From Nocardioides pinisoli (GTDB lineage Bacteria; Actinomycetota; Actinomycetes; Propionibacteriales; Nocardioidaceae), in assembly GCF_024199985.1 (NCBI RefSeq), contig NZ_JANARS010000011.1, positions 80,018 to 144,017 on the forward strand: 64,000 bases of DNA, given 5' to 3'. The position numbers and the translations under genes are program-made. This document shows positions 50,294 through 58,042 of the stretch, piece after piece. The notes below the pieces were generated by a model. The model saw nothing but the letters and a program-made list of their open reading frames with translations. It ran no database searches and was not told where the DNA came from. How positions within the stretch are numbered: position 1 is the first letter of the stretch; the number at the start of each line of letters is the position of its first letter.

Positions 50294-50433
50294 CGGCCTC
50301 CGCCGCGTCGGCCCGAGGCATGGACCGGGGTCCGTCGGTGGGCCGACGTCGCGCGGTCGGCGTACGACCGGGGGAGGACGGGACTGTGCACCCGAGACTC
50401 CCGCTTCGTGGTCGAGATCTGGGGTGCAAAGCG

Positions 50434-50463
50434 GGGTGGTCACCGGATATCCGGTGACCACCC
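50434..50463. promoter_or_regulatory. 30-bp perfect palindrome
   Basis: Both halves match exactly around the centre 50448/50449; the inner part reads GGTCACCGGATATCCGGTGA. It lies 9 bases past the stop of the response regulator and about 140 bases upstream of the ABC ATPase. It can fold as a stem with an ATAT loop (terminator) or act as a dimer operator; no T-run follows. Confidence 0.8.
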
Positions 50464-50471
50464 AGCGGCGA

Positions 50472-51152
50472 TCAGGCGCTCACCAGACCGGTCTCGTAGC
50501 CGAGGACGACGAGCTGCACGCGGTCGCGCGACCCGGTCTTGGCCAGCACCCGGCCGACGTGGGTCTTCACGGTGGTCTCGGCGACCACGAGGTGCGCGGC
50601 GATCTCGGTGTTGGTCAGGCCGCGGGCGATGAGGGTGAGCACCTCGACCTCGCGGTCGGTGAGCAGCGCGAGCCGGTCGTCGGCGGACGCCGGCCGGGAG
50701 GGGTCGGGGAGCGCGGCGAAGTGGTCGAGCAGCCGCCGGGTCGTGCTGGGGGCGACGACGGCGTCGCCGGCCACCACCGCGCGGATCGCGCCGAGCAGGT
50801 CGGGCGGGGCGGCGTCCTTGAGCAGGAAGGCCGAGGCGCCGGCCCGGATCGCGGCGAAGGCGTACTCGTCGAGGTCGAAGGTCGTCAGCACGATGACGCG
50901 CGGCGCGTCGGCGGTGGCCAGCAGCCGGCGCGTGGTCTCCACGCCGTCGAGCCGCGGCATCCGCACGTCCATCAGCACCACGTCGGCGGTCGTCACCGCG
51001 AGCCGTTCGAGCGCCTCGCCTCCGTCGCCCGCCTCGCCGACGACCACCATGTCGTCCTGGCTCTCCACGAGCATCCGGAAGCCGGCGCGCACCATCTGCT
51101 GGTCGTCCACCAGGAAGACGCGGATCGGCGCGGTCACGGCGGGCTCGCTCAC
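50472..51152 (-). CDS. NarL/LuxR-type response regulator
   Basis: 226 residues. Receiver with Asp62 (VVLMDVRMPR), LLKDA segment, and LuxR helix-turn-helix (LLTDREVEVLTLIARGLTNTEIAAHLVVAETTVKTHV). GTG start overlaps the kinase stop by 4 bases. The ABC exporter genes follow on the same strand 179 bases later. Confidence 0.93.
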   Translation of the reverse strand: MSEPAVTAPIRVFLVDDQQMVRAGFRMLVESQDDMVVVGEAGDGGEALERLAVTTADVVLMDVRMPRLDGVETTRRLLATADAPRVIVLTTFDLDEYAFAAIRAGASAFLLKDAAPPDLLGAIRAVVAGDAVVAPSTTRRLLDHFAALPDPSRPASADDRLALLTDREVEVLTLIARGLTNTEIAAHLVVAETTVKTHVGRVLAKTGSRDRVQLVVLGYETGLVSA

Positions 51153-52297
51153 AGCGGCAGCCTCGCAGACAGCGCGAAGCCGCCGCCCGGTGCGGGGCCG
51201 GCGTCCAGCGTGCCGCCGTGCACCTCGGCCCGCTCGCGCATCCCCGTGAGCCCCAGGCCCCGCCCGTCCGAGGGCGCGGACGCGCCGTGCCCGTCGTCGC
51301 GCACCTCCACCACGACGGCGTCATCGACGCGAAGGCGCAGGGTCACGGTGGCCCCGGGGCCGGCGTGCTTGCGGACGTTGGTGAGCGCCTCCTGCACGAT
51401 CCGGTACGCCGCCAGCCCGACGCCGTCGGGCACGTCCGGGGCGTCGACGGGGAGGTCGGCCTCGACCCGCGTCCCGGCCGCGCGTGCCTCGTCGACGAGG
51501 TGGCGTACGTCGGCGAGGCCGGGCTGCGGGGCCACGCCGGTGTCGCCCTCGCGGAGCAGGCCCAGCAGCCGGCGCATCTCGGTCAGCGCGTCGCGCCCGG
51601 TGGACGCGATGGTCTCCAGCGTGTCGACGGCGACGTCGGGGTCCTTGGCGGCGGCATAGCGAGCGCCGTCGGCCTGCACCACGATGACCGACAGCCCGTG
51701 CGCGACCACGTCGTGCATCTCGCGGGCGATCCGCGACCGCTCGTCGCGCGCGGCCAGCTCGACCTCGCGCTCGGCCATCCGCTCGGCCTGCTCGGCGCGC
51801 GCGACCAGGGAGGCGACGTACCTCTCCCGGGTCTGCGCCGCGAAGCCCAGCGCCCAGGCGGCGGTGACGATCGCCCCGATCGTGACGACGTAGGGCACCA
51901 GGACGCCCGCGGTCAGCTCCTCGGCGCCGAGGCCGAGCGTCCAGCGCGCCGCGGCGACCACGGCGGCGCAGTAGGCGACGAGCAGCGCGACCACGCCCTG
52001 CCAGCGGGGTGCCCAGCGCGCGACGGAGTAGACCGCGATCGGGAAGGCGAGCTGGCCGATCGTGGGCTCGCCCAGCGCGACCGCCTGGCCCGCGCTGAGC
52101 ATCGCGACGGCGAGGAAGACCGGCCACGGGTGACGGCGCCGCCAGAGCAGGGGCACGGCCTCGAGGACCGAGAAGAGCGCCGAGCCGCGCTGCTCGGCCA
52201 GCACGTGGCTGGCCCCGAGGGCGACGAGCGCGGCCACCAGCAGTCGGTCGAACCACCGCCGCCCGCGCGGGCCGAGGCGCCACGGGTGCTGGTCCAT
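51149..52297 (-). CDS. Sensor histidine kinase (HisKA_3 type)
   Basis: 382 residues. Four or five TM helices in residues 17-155 (DUF7134-like sensor), coiled-coil, phospho-acceptor His195 in AREMHDVVAHGLSV, and HATPase domain with ALTNVRKHAGPGA and DDGHG. Typical actinobacterial exporter-controlling kinase, operonic with the regulator at 50472. TAGCGT 7 bases before ATG 52297 suggests a leaderless start. Confidence 0.93.
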   Translation of the reverse strand: MDQHPWRLGPRGRRWFDRLLVAALVALGASHVLAEQRGSALFSVLEAVPLLWRRRHPWPVFLAVAMLSAGQAVALGEPTIGQLAFPIAVYSVARWAPRWQGVVALLVAYCAAVVAAARWTLGLGAEELTAGVLVPYVVTIGAIVTAAWALGFAAQTRERYVASLVARAEQAERMAEREVELAARDERSRIAREMHDVVAHGLSVIVVQADGARYAAAKDPDVAVDTLETIASTGRDALTEMRRLLGLLREGDTGVAPQPGLADVRHLVDEARAAGTRVEADLPVDAPDVPDGVGLAAYRIVQEALTNVRKHAGPGATVTLRLRVDDAVVVEVRDDGHGASAPSDGRGLGLTGMRERAEVHGGTLDAGPAPGGGFALSARLPL

Positions 52298-52304
52298 GGT
52301 GCAG

Positions 52305-52310
52305 ACGCTA
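52305..52310 (-). promoter_or_regulatory. -10 element for kinase gene
   Basis: TAGCGT on the minus strand, 7 bases before ATG 52297. Confidence 0.45.
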
Positions 52311-52376
52311 GACGGTGCGTGCCGGGCGGGCGTCAGACCGCAGGAGGACGCTGTGCCGCCCCGGGTGCGGCCCGAG

Positions 52377-52382
52377 TAGGGT
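52377..52382 (+). promoter_or_regulatory. -10 element for DUF4177 gene
   Basis: TAGGGT, 7 bases before ATG 52390; probably drives the DUF4177-RidA-NUDIX-MBL run. Confidence 0.5.
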
Positions 52383-52389
52383 GCGATCC

Positions 52390-52545
52390 ATGACGCGATG
52401 GGAATACCAGGTGGCGCCGATCCCGCTCCACAACGAGGCTCTGATGCTCAACAACTTCGGCCAGGACGGTTGGGAGCTGGTGGCGATCCACACCAACGCC
52501 CAGGGTGGTCTGGTCGCCTTCCTCAAGCGTTCGAAGGGCGCCTGA
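52390..52545 (+). CDS. Small DUF4177 protein (Rv3678A-like)
   Basis: 51 residues. WEYQVAPIPLHNEALMLNNFGQDGWELVAI is the DUF4177 core (a single short beta-alpha-beta module with DGWELV). Conserved neighbour of RidA in actinobacteria, as in M. tuberculosis Rv3678A. Function unknown. The ATG is fixed by the promoter hexamer and by family length. Confidence 0.85.
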   Translation: MTRWEYQVAPIPLHNEALMLNNFGQDGWELVAIHTNAQGGLVAFLKRSKGA

Positions 52546-52546
52546 C

Positions 52547-53014
52547 GTGGGCGCCACCTCGTCCCCGGAGGCGAGGCTCGCCGAGCTGGGGCTCACCGTC
52601 CCCGAACTGGTGCCGCCGGTCGCGGCCTACCAGCCGACCGCGCGATCCGGTGACCTCGTCTTCACCGCCGGTCAGCTGCCCGCCCGCGACGGCGAGATGA
52701 TCGCCGTCGGCAAGCTCGGCGGGGAGGTCAGCGAGGAGCAGGGCTACGAGTGCGCGCGCCAGTGCGCCCTCAACGCGCTCGCCGCGGTCAAGGCGGAGAT
52801 CGGCTCCCTCGACCAGGTCAAGCGTGTGGTCAAGGTCGTCGTCTTCGTCGCCTCGACGCCCGACTTCACCGGCCAGCCCAAGGTCGCCAACGGCGCGTCC
52901 GAGCTGCTCGGCGAGGTCTTCGGCGACGCCGGCAAGCACGCGCGGTCCGCCGTCGGCGTCTCGGTCCTGCCGCTCGACGTGCCCGTCGAGGTCGAGATCG
53001 TCGTCGAGGTCTGA
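52547..53014 (+). CDS. RidA family protein (YjgF/YER057c/UK114)
   Basis: 155 residues, Rv3678c-like. LVFTAGQLPARDG, CARQCALNALAAVKAEIGSL and SAVGVSVLPLDVPVEVEIVVEV mark the subfamily. The usual catalytic Arg of true enamine/imine deaminases (in an R[ST]AV-like segment) is seen here as ARSAVGV. A trimer with enamine deaminase activity is likely but the long subfamily is little studied. GTG starts one base after the DUF4177 stop. Confidence 0.88.
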   Translation: MGATSSPEARLAELGLTVPELVPPVAAYQPTARSGDLVFTAGQLPARDGEMIAVGKLGGEVSEEQGYECARQCALNALAAVKAEIGSLDQVKRVVKVVVFVASTPDFTGQPKVANGASELLGEVFGDAGKHARSAVGVSVLPLDVPVEVEIVVEV

Positions 53015-53026
53015 GCACTGACCCGC

Positions 53027-53887
53027 ATGGAGCGTCTGCCACTGCCCGAGGCCCTCGTCGCGCAGGCGCGGTCCTACGCCTCGGGCGAGGCCGCGCCCGC
53101 CGAGCCGCGTGACGCGGCGACGGTCGTGCTGCTGCGCCCCGGTGCGGCCGGCCCGGACGTCTACCTGCTGCGGCGCCAGACCTCGATGGCCTTCGCCGGC
53201 GGGATGTGCGTCTTCCCCGGCGGCGGCGTCGACCCGCGCGACTTCGACGACGAGCTGGTCGACCGCGGGCTCTGGGCCGGACCCGGTCCGGCCGAGTGGG
53301 CGGCGCGGCTCGGCTGCGACGAGCCCCGGGCCCGGGCGCTGGTCTGCGCCGCCGTGCGCGAGACCTTCGAGGAGTCCGGCGTGCTGCTGGCCGGCACCGG
53401 TCCCGACTCGGTCGTGGCCGACACCACCGGTGAGGACTGGGAGGCCGACCGGGTCGCGCTCGAGTCGCGCGAGGTCTCGCTGACCGCGTTCCTGGAGGAC
53501 CGGTCGCTCGTGCTGCGCACCGACCTCCTCGGCGCGTGGTCCGGCTGGCTGACGCCGGTCTTCGAGCCGCGGCGCTACCGCACCTGGTTCTTCGTCGCCC
53601 GGCTGCCCGAGGGCCAGGTGACCCGTGACGTGTCGAGCGAGTCGTCGTCGGTCATGTGGACCGGCGCGATGGACGCCGTGTCGCTGGTGGAGCGGCAGGA
53701 GATCCTGATGCTGCCCCCGACCTGGCTGACCTGCTTGGAGGTCGGGCAGTACGCCGACCCGTCCGCTGTGCTCGCGGAGGCTGCCGGGCGGAGGGTCGAG
53801 ATGTTCATGCCCGAGGTCGTGGCTGACGGGGAGGAGTTCATCCTGTCGACCCCGCCGGCCTACGCCGCGCTGATGGCCGCACGATGA
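53027..53887 (+). CDS. NUDIX hydrolase
   Basis: 286 residues. A stretched NUDIX box: FPGGGVDPRDFD, about 40 further residues, then RETFEESGVLL carrying the REx2EExG catalytic core. Long-insertion boxes occur in NUDT19-like CoA/nucleotide diphosphatases. ATG 53027; stop overlaps the next gene (ATGA). Substrate not determinable. Confidence 0.87.
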   Translation: MERLPLPEALVAQARSYASGEAAPAEPRDAATVVLLRPGAAGPDVYLLRRQTSMAFAGGMCVFPGGGVDPRDFDDELVDRGLWAGPGPAEWAARLGCDEPRARALVCAAVRETFEESGVLLAGTGPDSVVADTTGEDWEADRVALESREVSLTAFLEDRSLVLRTDLLGAWSGWLTPVFEPRRYRTWFFVARLPEGQVTRDVSSESSSVMWTGAMDAVSLVERQEILMLPPTWLTCLEVGQYADPSAVLAEAAGRRVEMFMPEVVADGEEFILSTPPAYAALMAAR

Positions 53888-54717
53888 CCGGGGGCGGCTG
53901 GTCCGGGGGCTCCTTCGGCGACACCGGCACCTGCGTGCTCGCACCCAACGCCGACGTGATGACCCTCGACGGCACCAACACGTGGGTGCTGCGCGACCCC
54001 GGCTCCTCGCGCTCGGTCGTCGTCGACCCGGGCCCCTCGGTCGACTCGCACCTGGACGCGATCGACGCGGCCGCGGGTGACGTGTCCGTGGTGCTGCTGA
54101 CCCACCACCACGCCGACCACAGCGAGGCGGCCCGCGAGTACGCCGAGCGGCACGGCTGCGGCGTACGCGCCCTCGACCCGGCCTACCGGCTCGGCTCCGA
54201 GGGCCTCGGCGAGGGCGACGTGGTCGCCGTCGGCGGACTGGAGGTGCACGTCGTCGCGACGCCCGGCCACACGGCTGACTCGCTGTCCTTCGTCGTGCCG
54301 CAGGATCGGGCCGTGCTGACCGGCGACACTGTCCTCGGTCGCGGCACGACCGTCGTCGCGCACCCCGACGGCCAGCTCGGCGCCTACCTCGCCTCCCTCC
54401 AGCGGCTCCACGCGCTCTGCGGTGAGCAGGGCATCACCACCGTGTGGCCCGGCCACGGCCCGGTCATCGACGACGCGCTCGGCGCCCTCGATTTCTACCT
54501 CGCCCACCGCGAGCAGCGGCTCGAGCAGGTGCGCCAGGCGCTGCGGGACCTGCGCGCCGTCGAGCGCGAGGGCGGCGCCCACCTCGGTGCGACGCCGCCG
54601 CACGACACCCTGCCCCGCGCGATCGTCGAGGTCGTCTACGCCGACGTCGACCCGGTGCTGTGGGGCGCGGCGGAGCTCTCCGTGCGTGCGCAGCTGGCCT
54701 ACCTCGAGGGCGAATGA
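53884..54717 (+). CDS. Metallo-beta-lactamase-fold hydrolase (Rv3677c-like)
   Basis: 277 residues. Zinc motif THHHADH (73-79), PGHT at about 256/257 of the fold's third motif, TGDTVLG and GHGPVI complete the MBL ligands; the C-terminal helical part resembles LACTB2-type hydrolases. Same position relative to RidA and crp as Rv3677c. LACTB2-type members include ribonucleases, but no activity can be assigned. Confidence 0.88.
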   Translation: MTGGGWSGGSFGDTGTCVLAPNADVMTLDGTNTWVLRDPGSSRSVVVDPGPSVDSHLDAIDAAAGDVSVVLLTHHHADHSEAAREYAERHGCGVRALDPAYRLGSEGLGEGDVVAVGGLEVHVVATPGHTADSLSFVVPQDRAVLTGDTVLGRGTTVVAHPDGQLGAYLASLQRLHALCGEQGITTVWPGHGPVIDDALGALDFYLAHREQRLEQVRQALRDLRAVEREGGAHLGATPPHDTLPRAIVEVVYADVDPVLWGAAELSVRAQLAYLEGE

Positions 54718-54756
54718 CCCTTGCGCACGCTCCCCTGGCAGAGGTGGAGTTGTGGC

Positions 54757-55293
54757 ATGAACAGTCCGCACCGACCCGTCGTCGTCCTGTCCCGCGCCCT
54801 CGACCAGGCCGGTGACGCCCTCGCCGCCGTCCACCCCGACGACCTCGACCGACCCACGCCGTGCCGGGGCTGGACCGTGCGCGAGCTGGCCGCCCACCTG
54901 GCCGCCGCGCCCGAGCACTTCCTGCAGCAGGCGCGGGGCGAGGAGGTCGACTGGGACGCCGGCGCGGGAGGCGACCCGGCCCAGCTGGCCGCCCACTTCC
55001 GCGTCCACGCCGACGACCTGCTCCACCACTGGCACGGCCAGCCCGACGACCGCGTCGCCCAGGCCGACTGGCAGAGCGCCGAGCTCGGGGTGCACACGTG
55101 GGACCTCGTCCGCGCCCTCGGCCGGCCCCTGCCCCTCGACGACGAGGTCGCCGAGCGGGGGCTCGCCTTCATCCAGCAGGGGCTGACCGACGACAACCGC
55201 GGCGACGCCTTCGGGGCCCCGGTCGACGTGCCCGACGACGCCCCGCCCTACGACCGGCTGGTCGCCTTCGCCGGCCGCGACCCGCGCGCCTGA
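54757..55293 (+). CDS. DinB-like TIGR03086/maleylpyruvate isomerase N-terminal family protein
   Basis: 178 residues. LDRPTPCRGWTVRELAAHLAAAPEHF at the N-terminus and ELGVHTWDLVRALGRP later match mycothiol-dependent DinB-fold proteins, where conserved His residues bind a metal. In actinobacteria they often act as mycothiol S-transferases. Inserted between the MBL gene and crp relative to M. tuberculosis. ATG 54757, 39 bases after the MBL stop. Confidence 0.82.
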   Translation: MNSPHRPVVVLSRALDQAGDALAAVHPDDLDRPTPCRGWTVRELAAHLAAAPEHFLQQARGEEVDWDAGAGGDPAQLAAHFRVHADDLLHHWHGQPDDRVAQADWQSAELGVHTWDLVRALGRPLPLDDEVAERGLAFIQQGLTDDNRGDAFGAPVDVPDDAPPYDRLVAFAGRDPRA

Positions 55294-55319
55294 GTCGTCG
55301 TACGGCCCCCGGACGGGGA

Positions 55320-55378
55320 TAGTCCACCGGGATACGGTCGTGATCTCCGTCCGCCGGCAGCCGTTTCCCGGTGGACTA
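55320..55378. repeat. Long inverted repeat between convergent genes
   Basis: 18-bp arms at 55320-55337 and 55361-55378 pair at 17 of 18 positions (outer end TAGTCCACCGGGA), 23-base loop. May terminate both flanking genes, although the large loop is unusual. Confidence 0.7.
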
Positions 55379-55408
55379 CCGGCCGTCGGCGGCCGTCAGC
55401 CCGCGCGT

Positions 55409-56641
55409 CTACGACAGCCGCCGCCAGAGCCACCGCAGCGCGAGCAGGACGGCGATGGCCGCGGCCACCGCGAGCCCGATGAACAGCGACAGCTCGATGC
55501 CGAACGGTGCCGGGGGCTCGTCGGCCGTGTCGAAGTCGTGGGTCAGCTCCTGCGACGACGTGCCGTCCAGGTCGGGCACCAGGTCCACGGCCAGGCTGAC
55601 GCCCAGCGAGTCGGGGAGCTCACGCAGCAGGATCCGGTAGGTCCACTCCGACTCGGGCCGGTCGGGGGACGTCATCAGCGCGAGGTGCGCACCCTCGACG
55701 TAGCTGCCGACGGGGGCGTCGACCTCCACGACCAGGAGGCTGTCGTCGGCCCAGCCGACCGGGGTGACGACGGCGCCGTCGGGGTAGAGGTCGTCGGGCA
55801 GGGCGCGGTCGGGGTCGGTGTCGGTGGCGGTCTCGAAGGGCACGGCGCGGACGGGGGTGTCGTCGGTCGGGAAGGGCGCGCTGATCCCCTTGCCGGGCGC
55901 GGTGAGGCCGGTGAGCGGTGCCGAGCTGCTGTCGCCCGTGACGGGGTCGATCGTCCAGCTGATCGTCGGAGGAAGGTTGGTCGCGCTGGGGCGACTCGTC
56001 GGCCTGCCGAAGACATCGACCGCGATCTCCCCGTCCGTGGTCCAGGACATCGCCAGCGGGGTGCTGCGGTACGGGGGCAGGTCCACCAGGTCGCTCTCGC
56101 CACTCGCGAGGTCGACGACCCGGTACCAGGCGGTCTGGTTGACGACCTGTCCCGGCTCCCGCTCGAAGTCCTGGGTGGTCGGGTACGCCACCCGTCGCCC
56201 ATCGGGCGACAGGGCGAGCCAGGGGCCGCGGCGGAGCTCGGCATCGCGGTCGATGACCTCGGGGGTGGGGAAATCGGGCAGCTCCACCGCGTGCGCCTCA
56301 CCCGTGGTCGCGTCCACCAGCACGGGCGAGCCGTCGGGAGCGACGTACGCCACCGAGGCCGGGCCGATCGCCAGGTCGGTCACCACGGGACCGTCGGGCT
56401 CGGTGATCCGGCTCGGGATCGCGCCCTCGCGTACGACGTCGCCGGCCGGCCCGATCCCTGAGGGACGTACGGCCAGCGCGCCGGCTCCGGCCACCACCGC
56501 CACGACGGCCACTGCGGCCGCCCCGGCGGCGACCCGGGTGCGCCGCCGCGCCCGGCGACCGCGGTCCCAGACGGACGGGTCGGGGGAGAAGGACTGGGTG
56601 CGGGCGAGGGCGTCGAGCTCCTCGCGCAGGTCGGTGCTCAT
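55409..56641 (-). CDS. Membrane protein with beta-propeller ectodomain, probable anti-sigma partner
   Basis: 410 residues. N-terminal about 35-residue cytoplasmic piece (LREELDALARTQSFSPDPSVWDRG), one TM helix (about 37-58), a beta-propeller-like outer domain with TolB-type repeats (LALSPDGRRVAYPT, SWTTDGEIAV), and a second TM helix near the C-terminus (FIGLAVAAAIAVLLALRWL). ATG overlaps the ECF sigma stop by 4 bases. The pairing suggests a sensor/anti-sigma role, but no zinc-binding anti-sigma motif is seen, so function is inferred from operon structure only. Confidence 0.7.
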   Translation of the reverse strand: MSTDLREELDALARTQSFSPDPSVWDRGRRARRRTRVAAGAAAVAVVAVVAGAGALAVRPSGIGPAGDVVREGAIPSRITEPDGPVVTDLAIGPASVAYVAPDGSPVLVDATTGEAHAVELPDFPTPEVIDRDAELRRGPWLALSPDGRRVAYPTTQDFEREPGQVVNQTAWYRVVDLASGESDLVDLPPYRSTPLAMSWTTDGEIAVDVFGRPTSRPSATNLPPTISWTIDPVTGDSSSAPLTGLTAPGKGISAPFPTDDTPVRAVPFETATDTDPDRALPDDLYPDGAVVTPVGWADDSLLVVEVDAPVGSYVEGAHLALMTSPDRPESEWTYRILLRELPDSLGVSLAVDLVPDLDGTSSQELTHDFDTADEPPAPFGIELSLFIGLAVAAAIAVLLALRWLWRRLS

Positions 56642-57129
56642 GCGTCTGCTCCCACCAGGTCGGCGAGCTCGGGGGCCAGGACGCGCAGGCGCTGGAGCGC
56701 CTGGCGTGTCATGGACTTGACCGCGCCGCCGGAGATGCCCAGCGCGGCGGCCGTCTGGACCTCGGTGAGGTCCTCGAAGTAGCGCAGCACCAGCACGGTG
56801 CGCTGGCGCGGGGTGAGCCGGCGCAGGGCCTGCTCGAGGGTGAGCCGCAGCGTCGGGTCGGCTGCCGGCACCGGGGCGTCGTAGGACTCCAGGGGCGACT
56901 CGGCCAGCTTGCGACGGCGCCACCACGAGATGTTCTGGTGGTACATCGCGCGCCGCACGTAGGCCTCGGGCGAGGTGTGGATCCGCTCCCAGTGCTTCGC
57001 CGCCTGCACGAGCGCGGCCTGCACCAGGTCCTCGGCGAGGTGGTGGTCGCCCGTCAGCAGGTAGGCCGTGCGCGCGAGCGCCGACCCGCGCGCGTGCACG
57101 AACCCGTCGAAACCCGATCGATCAGTCAC
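56638..57129 (-). CDS. ECF RNA polymerase sigma factor, SigE family
   Basis: 163 residues. Region 2 (ARTAYLLTGDHHLAEDLVQAALVQAAKHW) and region 4 (LRRLTPRQRTVLVLRYFEDLTEVQTAAALGISGGAVKSMTRQAL) are clear. Such sigmas (TIGR02983-type SigE family) are abundant in actinobacteria and usually are not followed by a classical zinc anti-sigma. GTG 57129 has GGGGAGGGG upstream. The following gene is a two-TM propeller protein. Confidence 0.9.
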   Translation of the reverse strand: MTDRSGFDGFVHARGSALARTAYLLTGDHHLAEDLVQAALVQAAKHWERIHTSPEAYVRRAMYHQNISWWRRRKLAESPLESYDAPVPAADPTLRLTLEQALRRLTPRQRTVLVLRYFEDLTEVQTAAALGISGGAVKSMTRQALQRLRVLAPELADLVGADA

Positions 57130-57211
57130 GGTGCCCCTCCCCCGAATGCGCTCTGCACGACGTACGACGCACAGACGCGTCGCGGCGGGGGTCAGGTGGA
57201 GCGAGAAATGT

Positions 57212-57889
57212 TCAGCGGGCGCGGCGGGAGAGGCGCTCGAGGTCCATGATCACCACGGAGCGGGGCTCCAGGCGCAGCCAGCCGCGCGAGGCGAAGTCGG
57301 CGAGCGCCTTGTTGACCGTCTCGCGGGAGGCGCCGACCAGCTGGGCGAGCTCCTCCTGGGTGAGGTCGTGGTGGACGTGGACACCGTCGTCGGCGGTGCG
57401 GCCGAAGCGGTCGGCGAGGTCGAGCAGCGCCTTGGCGACGCGACCGGGGACGTCGGAGAAGACGAGGTCGGCGACGACGTCGTTGGACTTGCGCAGCCGC
57501 GAGGCGAGCTGGGAGAGCAGTCCGCGCGCGACCTGCGGGCGGCCGTCGAGCCAGCGCAGCAGGTCGTCGTGGGAGAGCGAGCCGAAGGCGGCGTCGGTGA
57601 CGGCGGTGACCGTCGCGGACCGCGGCCCCGGGTCGAAGAGGGAGAGCTCGCCGAACATCTGGCCGGGACCCATGATGGCGAGGAGGTTCTCGCGGCCGTC
57701 GGCGGAGGAGCGGCCGAGCTTCACCTTGCCCTCCGTGACGATGTAGAGCTTGTCGCCGGAGTCGCCTTCGTGGAAGAGCACGTCGCCACGGCGCAGCTTG
57801 GTCTCGGCCATCGAACCGCCCAGCGCCGTCGCCGCCTCGTCGTCGAGCGAGCTGAACAGCGGTGCCTGCCGAAGCACGTCGTTGTCCAC
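57212..57889 (-). CDS. crp: cAMP receptor protein, Crp/Fnr family (Rv3676-like)
   Basis: 225 residues. Cyclic nucleotide-binding domain with FGELSLFDPGPRSA (79-92; Arg90 would contact cAMP phosphate), dimerisation helix, and C-terminal helix-turn-helix (LTQEELAQLVGASRETVNKALADFASRGWL). Matches actinobacterial Crp/GlxR-type global regulators. GTG 57889 follows GGGAGG with good spacing. A partial CRP box upstream (57952-57967) suggests autoregulation; a strong one at 20872 precedes the sugar dehydrogenase gene. Confidence 0.93.
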   Translation of the reverse strand: MDNDVLRQAPLFSSLDDEAATALGGSMAETKLRRGDVLFHEGDSGDKLYIVTEGKVKLGRSSADGRENLLAIMGPGQMFGELSLFDPGPRSATVTAVTDAAFGSLSHDDLLRWLDGRPQVARGLLSQLASRLRKSNDVVADLVFSDVPGRVAKALLDLADRFGRTADDGVHVHHDLTQEELAQLVGASRETVNKALADFASRGWLRLEPRSVVIMDLERLSRRAR

Positions 57890-57951
57890 GTCAATCCTCC
57901 CAGTGGGGTGCGTCCCGACGGGTAGTGCTCGGGATCCGGGACGATCCTAGC

Positions 57952-57967
57952 CGTGGTCCGGCTCACA
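57952..57967. promoter_or_regulatory. Weak CRP-like box between crp and nth
   Basis: CGTGG-TCCGGC-TCACA matches TGTGA-N6-TCACA at 8 of 10 positions, 63 bases upstream of crp and 75 upstream of nth. Confidence 0.35.
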
Positions 57968-58030
57968 ACGGACACTCCGCGCGGGTGAGGCCCCGTTTGC
58001 GCCCGCTTCGGCGGTGTCGGAGCCGGACCG

Positions 58031-58036
58031 TAGGCT
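58031..58036 (+). promoter_or_regulatory. -10 element for nth
   Basis: TAGGCT, 6 bases before GTG 58043; leaderless. Confidence 0.5.
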
Positions 58037-58042
58037 GACCGC

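Noticed and set aside
47106..50429. A continuous frame suggesting one fused ABC permease with a long extra N-terminus
   Set aside because: The upstream part is the ATPase gene read in the wrong frame; the permease begins at ATG 49523 and the ATPase motifs are in a different frame.
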